A stretch of DNA of 6,402 nt from Pseudomonadota bacterium. GTDB lineage: Bacteria > Pseudomonadota > Alphaproteobacteria > Rhizobiales > Xanthobacteraceae. The notes beneath the pieces are model-generated. The model searched no databases and was not told the DNA's origin. It worked only from the letters and a program-made list of their open reading frames with translations. Below are positions 5,442 through 6,402 of this stretch, piece after piece. The DNA is taken from contig JAEYVN010000330.1 of the NCBI GenBank assembly GCA_023431725.1, forward strand, positions 1 through 6,402, written 5' to 3'. Numbering within the stretch: the first letter of the stretch is position 1; every line of letters starts with the position of its first letter. Made by a program: the position numbers and the translations under genes.

Positions 5442-5482
5442 CCCGGGCTTTTTTTCTTCTGTTTGCCGGCCCTGCAAACCAG
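5426..5482 (+). terminator. Candidate terminator region after the J-domain gene
   Basis: GGTC (5426-5429) and GACC (5440-5443) can form a short stem over the stop codon, followed by CGGGC and a run of seven T (5449-5455), the only T run of this kind in the window. Just after it is GTTTGC-CGGCCCT-GCAAAC (5461-5479), a perfect 6-bp hairpin extendable to CTG/CAG with one bulge. The T run after a GC-rich stretch favours termination, but the upstream stem is only four bp and the stronger stem lies downstream of the T run. Confidence 0.35.
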
Positions 5483-5566
5483 CCCTGTCTTCCAAGAAGC
5501 CCTTGATATCCCTATCTTATCGGGGAGCTTTCGCGTCCTGAAAGGTGAACCGGGTTTCGCCCCGCT

Positions 5567-5608
5567 TTGCCTTTCTGCTAAGTTGGCGGCGATAATCGAT
5601 TTGCCAAC
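5567..5608 (+). promoter_or_regulatory. Candidate cobS promoter with nested inverted repeat
   Basis: TTGCCT (5567-5572) and GATAAT (5591-5596), 18 bases apart, match 4 and 5 of 6 sigma-70 positions; the start would fall near 5603, giving a leader of about 50 bases. Around the -10 lies GTTGGC (5582-5587) and GCCAAC (5603-5608), a perfect 6+6 bp dyad with 15 bases between, and within it CGAT-A-ATCG (5590-5598), almost concentric. This arrangement suggests a repressor site for cobS expression; the regulator is unknown. No cobalamin riboswitch features were recognised. Confidence 0.35.
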
Positions 5609-5654
5609 CCGACAGCGTCATGCGCGCCTGTTCCGGCCGCGCCACGGAGAAACA

Positions 5655-6402
5655 ATGGCTACTGCAAGTGAAGAGATTGTCCAGGGTCCCGGCGGCCTGC
5701 CCGACATGAAGGTGTCGGTGCGGCAGGTCTTCGGTATCGATTCCGATCTGGAAGTGCCGGCCTATTCCGAGCCCGACGAGCACGTCCCCGATCTCGACCC
5801 GGACTATCTCTTCGACCGTCCGACCACGCTCGCCATCCTGGCCGGCTTTTCGCGCAACCGCCGCGTCATGGTCACCGGCTATCACGGCACCGGCAAGTCG
5901 ACGCATATCGAGCAGGTCGCTGCGCGGCTGAACTGGCCGTGCGTGCGCGTCAATCTCGACAGCCATATCAGCCGCGTCGATCTGGTCGGCAAGGATGCGA
6001 TCGTCATCCGCGACGGCCTGCAGGTCACTGAATTCCGCGATGGCATCCTGCCATGGGCGCTGCAGAACAACATTGCCATGTGCTTCGACGAATATGACGC
6101 CGGCCGCCCGGACGTGATGTTCGTGATCCAGCGCGTTCTGGAGCAATCCGGCCGTCTGCCGCTGCGCGACCAGAACAAGGTGATCCGCCCGCACCCGGCC
6201 TTCCGGCTGTTCGCGACCGCCAATACGGTCGGCCTCGGCGACACCACCGGCCTCTATCACGGCACGCAGCAGATTAACCAGGGTCAGATGGACCGCTGGT
6301 CGATCGTGACGACGCTCAACTATCTGCCGCACGACAAGGAAGTCGAGATCGTGCTGGCCAAGGCCAAGCACTACCGCAACGAGGAAGGCCGCGACATCGT
6401 CA
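5655..6402 (+). CDS. cobS: Aerobic cobaltochelatase AAA+ subunit CobS, 3' end beyond the window
   Basis: CobS is the ATPase subunit of the CobN-CobS-CobT complex that inserts Co2+ into hydrogenobyrinic acid a,c-diamide in the aerobic B12 pathway. The frame is open from ATG 5655 to the window end, giving 249 codons of an expected 325-335, so about 80 C-terminal residues are outside. N-terminal family block VSVRQVFGIDSDLEVPAYSE (20-39), then DPDYLFDR (48-55); Walker A GYHGTGKST (75-83); Walker B around CFDEYD (143-148); sensor-1 ATANTVGLGDTTGLYHGT (187-204) with N190; and MDRW (212-215) with R214 as arginine-finger candidate. All visible ATPase residues are intact. GGAGA (5646-5650) four bases before the ATG is a good ribosome binding site. 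cobT is expected next downstream. Sequence agreement with Pseudomonas denitrificans/rhizobial CobS, from memory, is very high. Confidence 0.97.
   Translation, partial: MATASEEIVQGPGGLPDMKVSVRQVFGIDSDLEVPAYSEPDEHVPDLDPDYLFDRPTTLAILAGFSRNRRVMVTGYHGTGKSTHIEQVAARLNWPCVRVNLDSHISRVDLVGKDAIVIRDGLQVTEFRDGILPWALQNNIAMCFDEYDAGRPDVMFVIQRVLEQSGRLPLRDQNKVIRPHPAFRLFATANTVGLGDTTGLYHGTQQINQGQMDRWSIVTTLNYLPHDKEVEIVLAKAKHYRNEEGRDIV

Noticed and set aside
5442..5654. A cobalamin riboswitch upstream of cobS.
   Set aside because: The spacer is 213 bases and contains hairpins, but I could not find a B12-box-like core or the expected multi-stem arrangement. A covariance-model search (Rfam cobalamin family) would settle it.
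5517..6371. A long minus-strand reading frame (284 codons) opposite cobS.
   Set aside because: It is the antisense shadow of a GC-rich, clearly conserved cobS; the translation shows no recognisable motif and cobS has a good ribosome binding site and complete ATPase motifs.
1..6402. CRISPR arrays, tRNA or rRNA genes.
   Set aside because: No regularly spaced repeats, no cloverleaf-like segment with a T-loop, and no rRNA signature were recognised; the spacers are short and otherwise accounted for.

Overview
The window looks like a chromosomal segment of an alphaproteobacterium, most likely of the Hyphomicrobiales (Rhizobiales; a Bradyrhizobium/Xanthobacteraceae-like relative). The grounds are the gene order aroB - HlyC/CorC-type membrane protein - bolA - J-domain protein - cobS, which I recall from that order, a G+C content near 60% in most genes, and CobS, a subunit of the aerobic (cobalt-late) B12 pathway. 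The genus is an inference, not something the sequence states.

Layout: the 3' four-fifths of aroB (3-dehydroquinate synthase, shikimate pathway) enters from the left edge. Three bases after its stop begins a DUF21/CBS/CorC_HlyC membrane protein (876-2132), probably co-transcribed and translationally coupled. An AT-rich spacer of 222 bases (2133-2354) carries hairpins, a TTGACA box and a perfect 7+7 bp inverted repeat. Then come two tandem, paralogous LysR-type regulators (2355-3302 and 3374-4282). On the minus strand, facing the second regulator, lies bolA (4400-4672). Divergent from bolA is a small protein with an N-terminal Cys/His cluster and a C-terminal J domain (4821-5441). A 213-base spacer with hairpins and a candidate promoter leads to cobS (5655 to beyond the right edge), the AAA+ subunit of aerobic cobaltochelatase. 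cobS is open to the window end.

How the genes relate: aroB and the membrane protein form a short operon with unrelated functions. bolA (Fe-S/glutaredoxin partner) and the J-domain protein share a divergent promoter region. cobS normally works with cobT, expected just downstream. The two LysR genes look like accessory cargo between housekeeping genes: no obvious target gene lies next to them, and the first is clearly more AT-rich than its neighbours.

No clearly new system is visible. The most informative anomalies are (1) replacement of the conserved Gly-Asn-Asn of the CNNM membrane domain by Ile-Arg-Ser in the HlyC/CorC-like protein, (2) a tandem LysR pair of which the first has an altered recognition-helix core, (3) several well-formed inverted repeats in promoter positions, and (4) a possibly leaderless J-domain gene with a Cys/Cys/Cys/His cluster.
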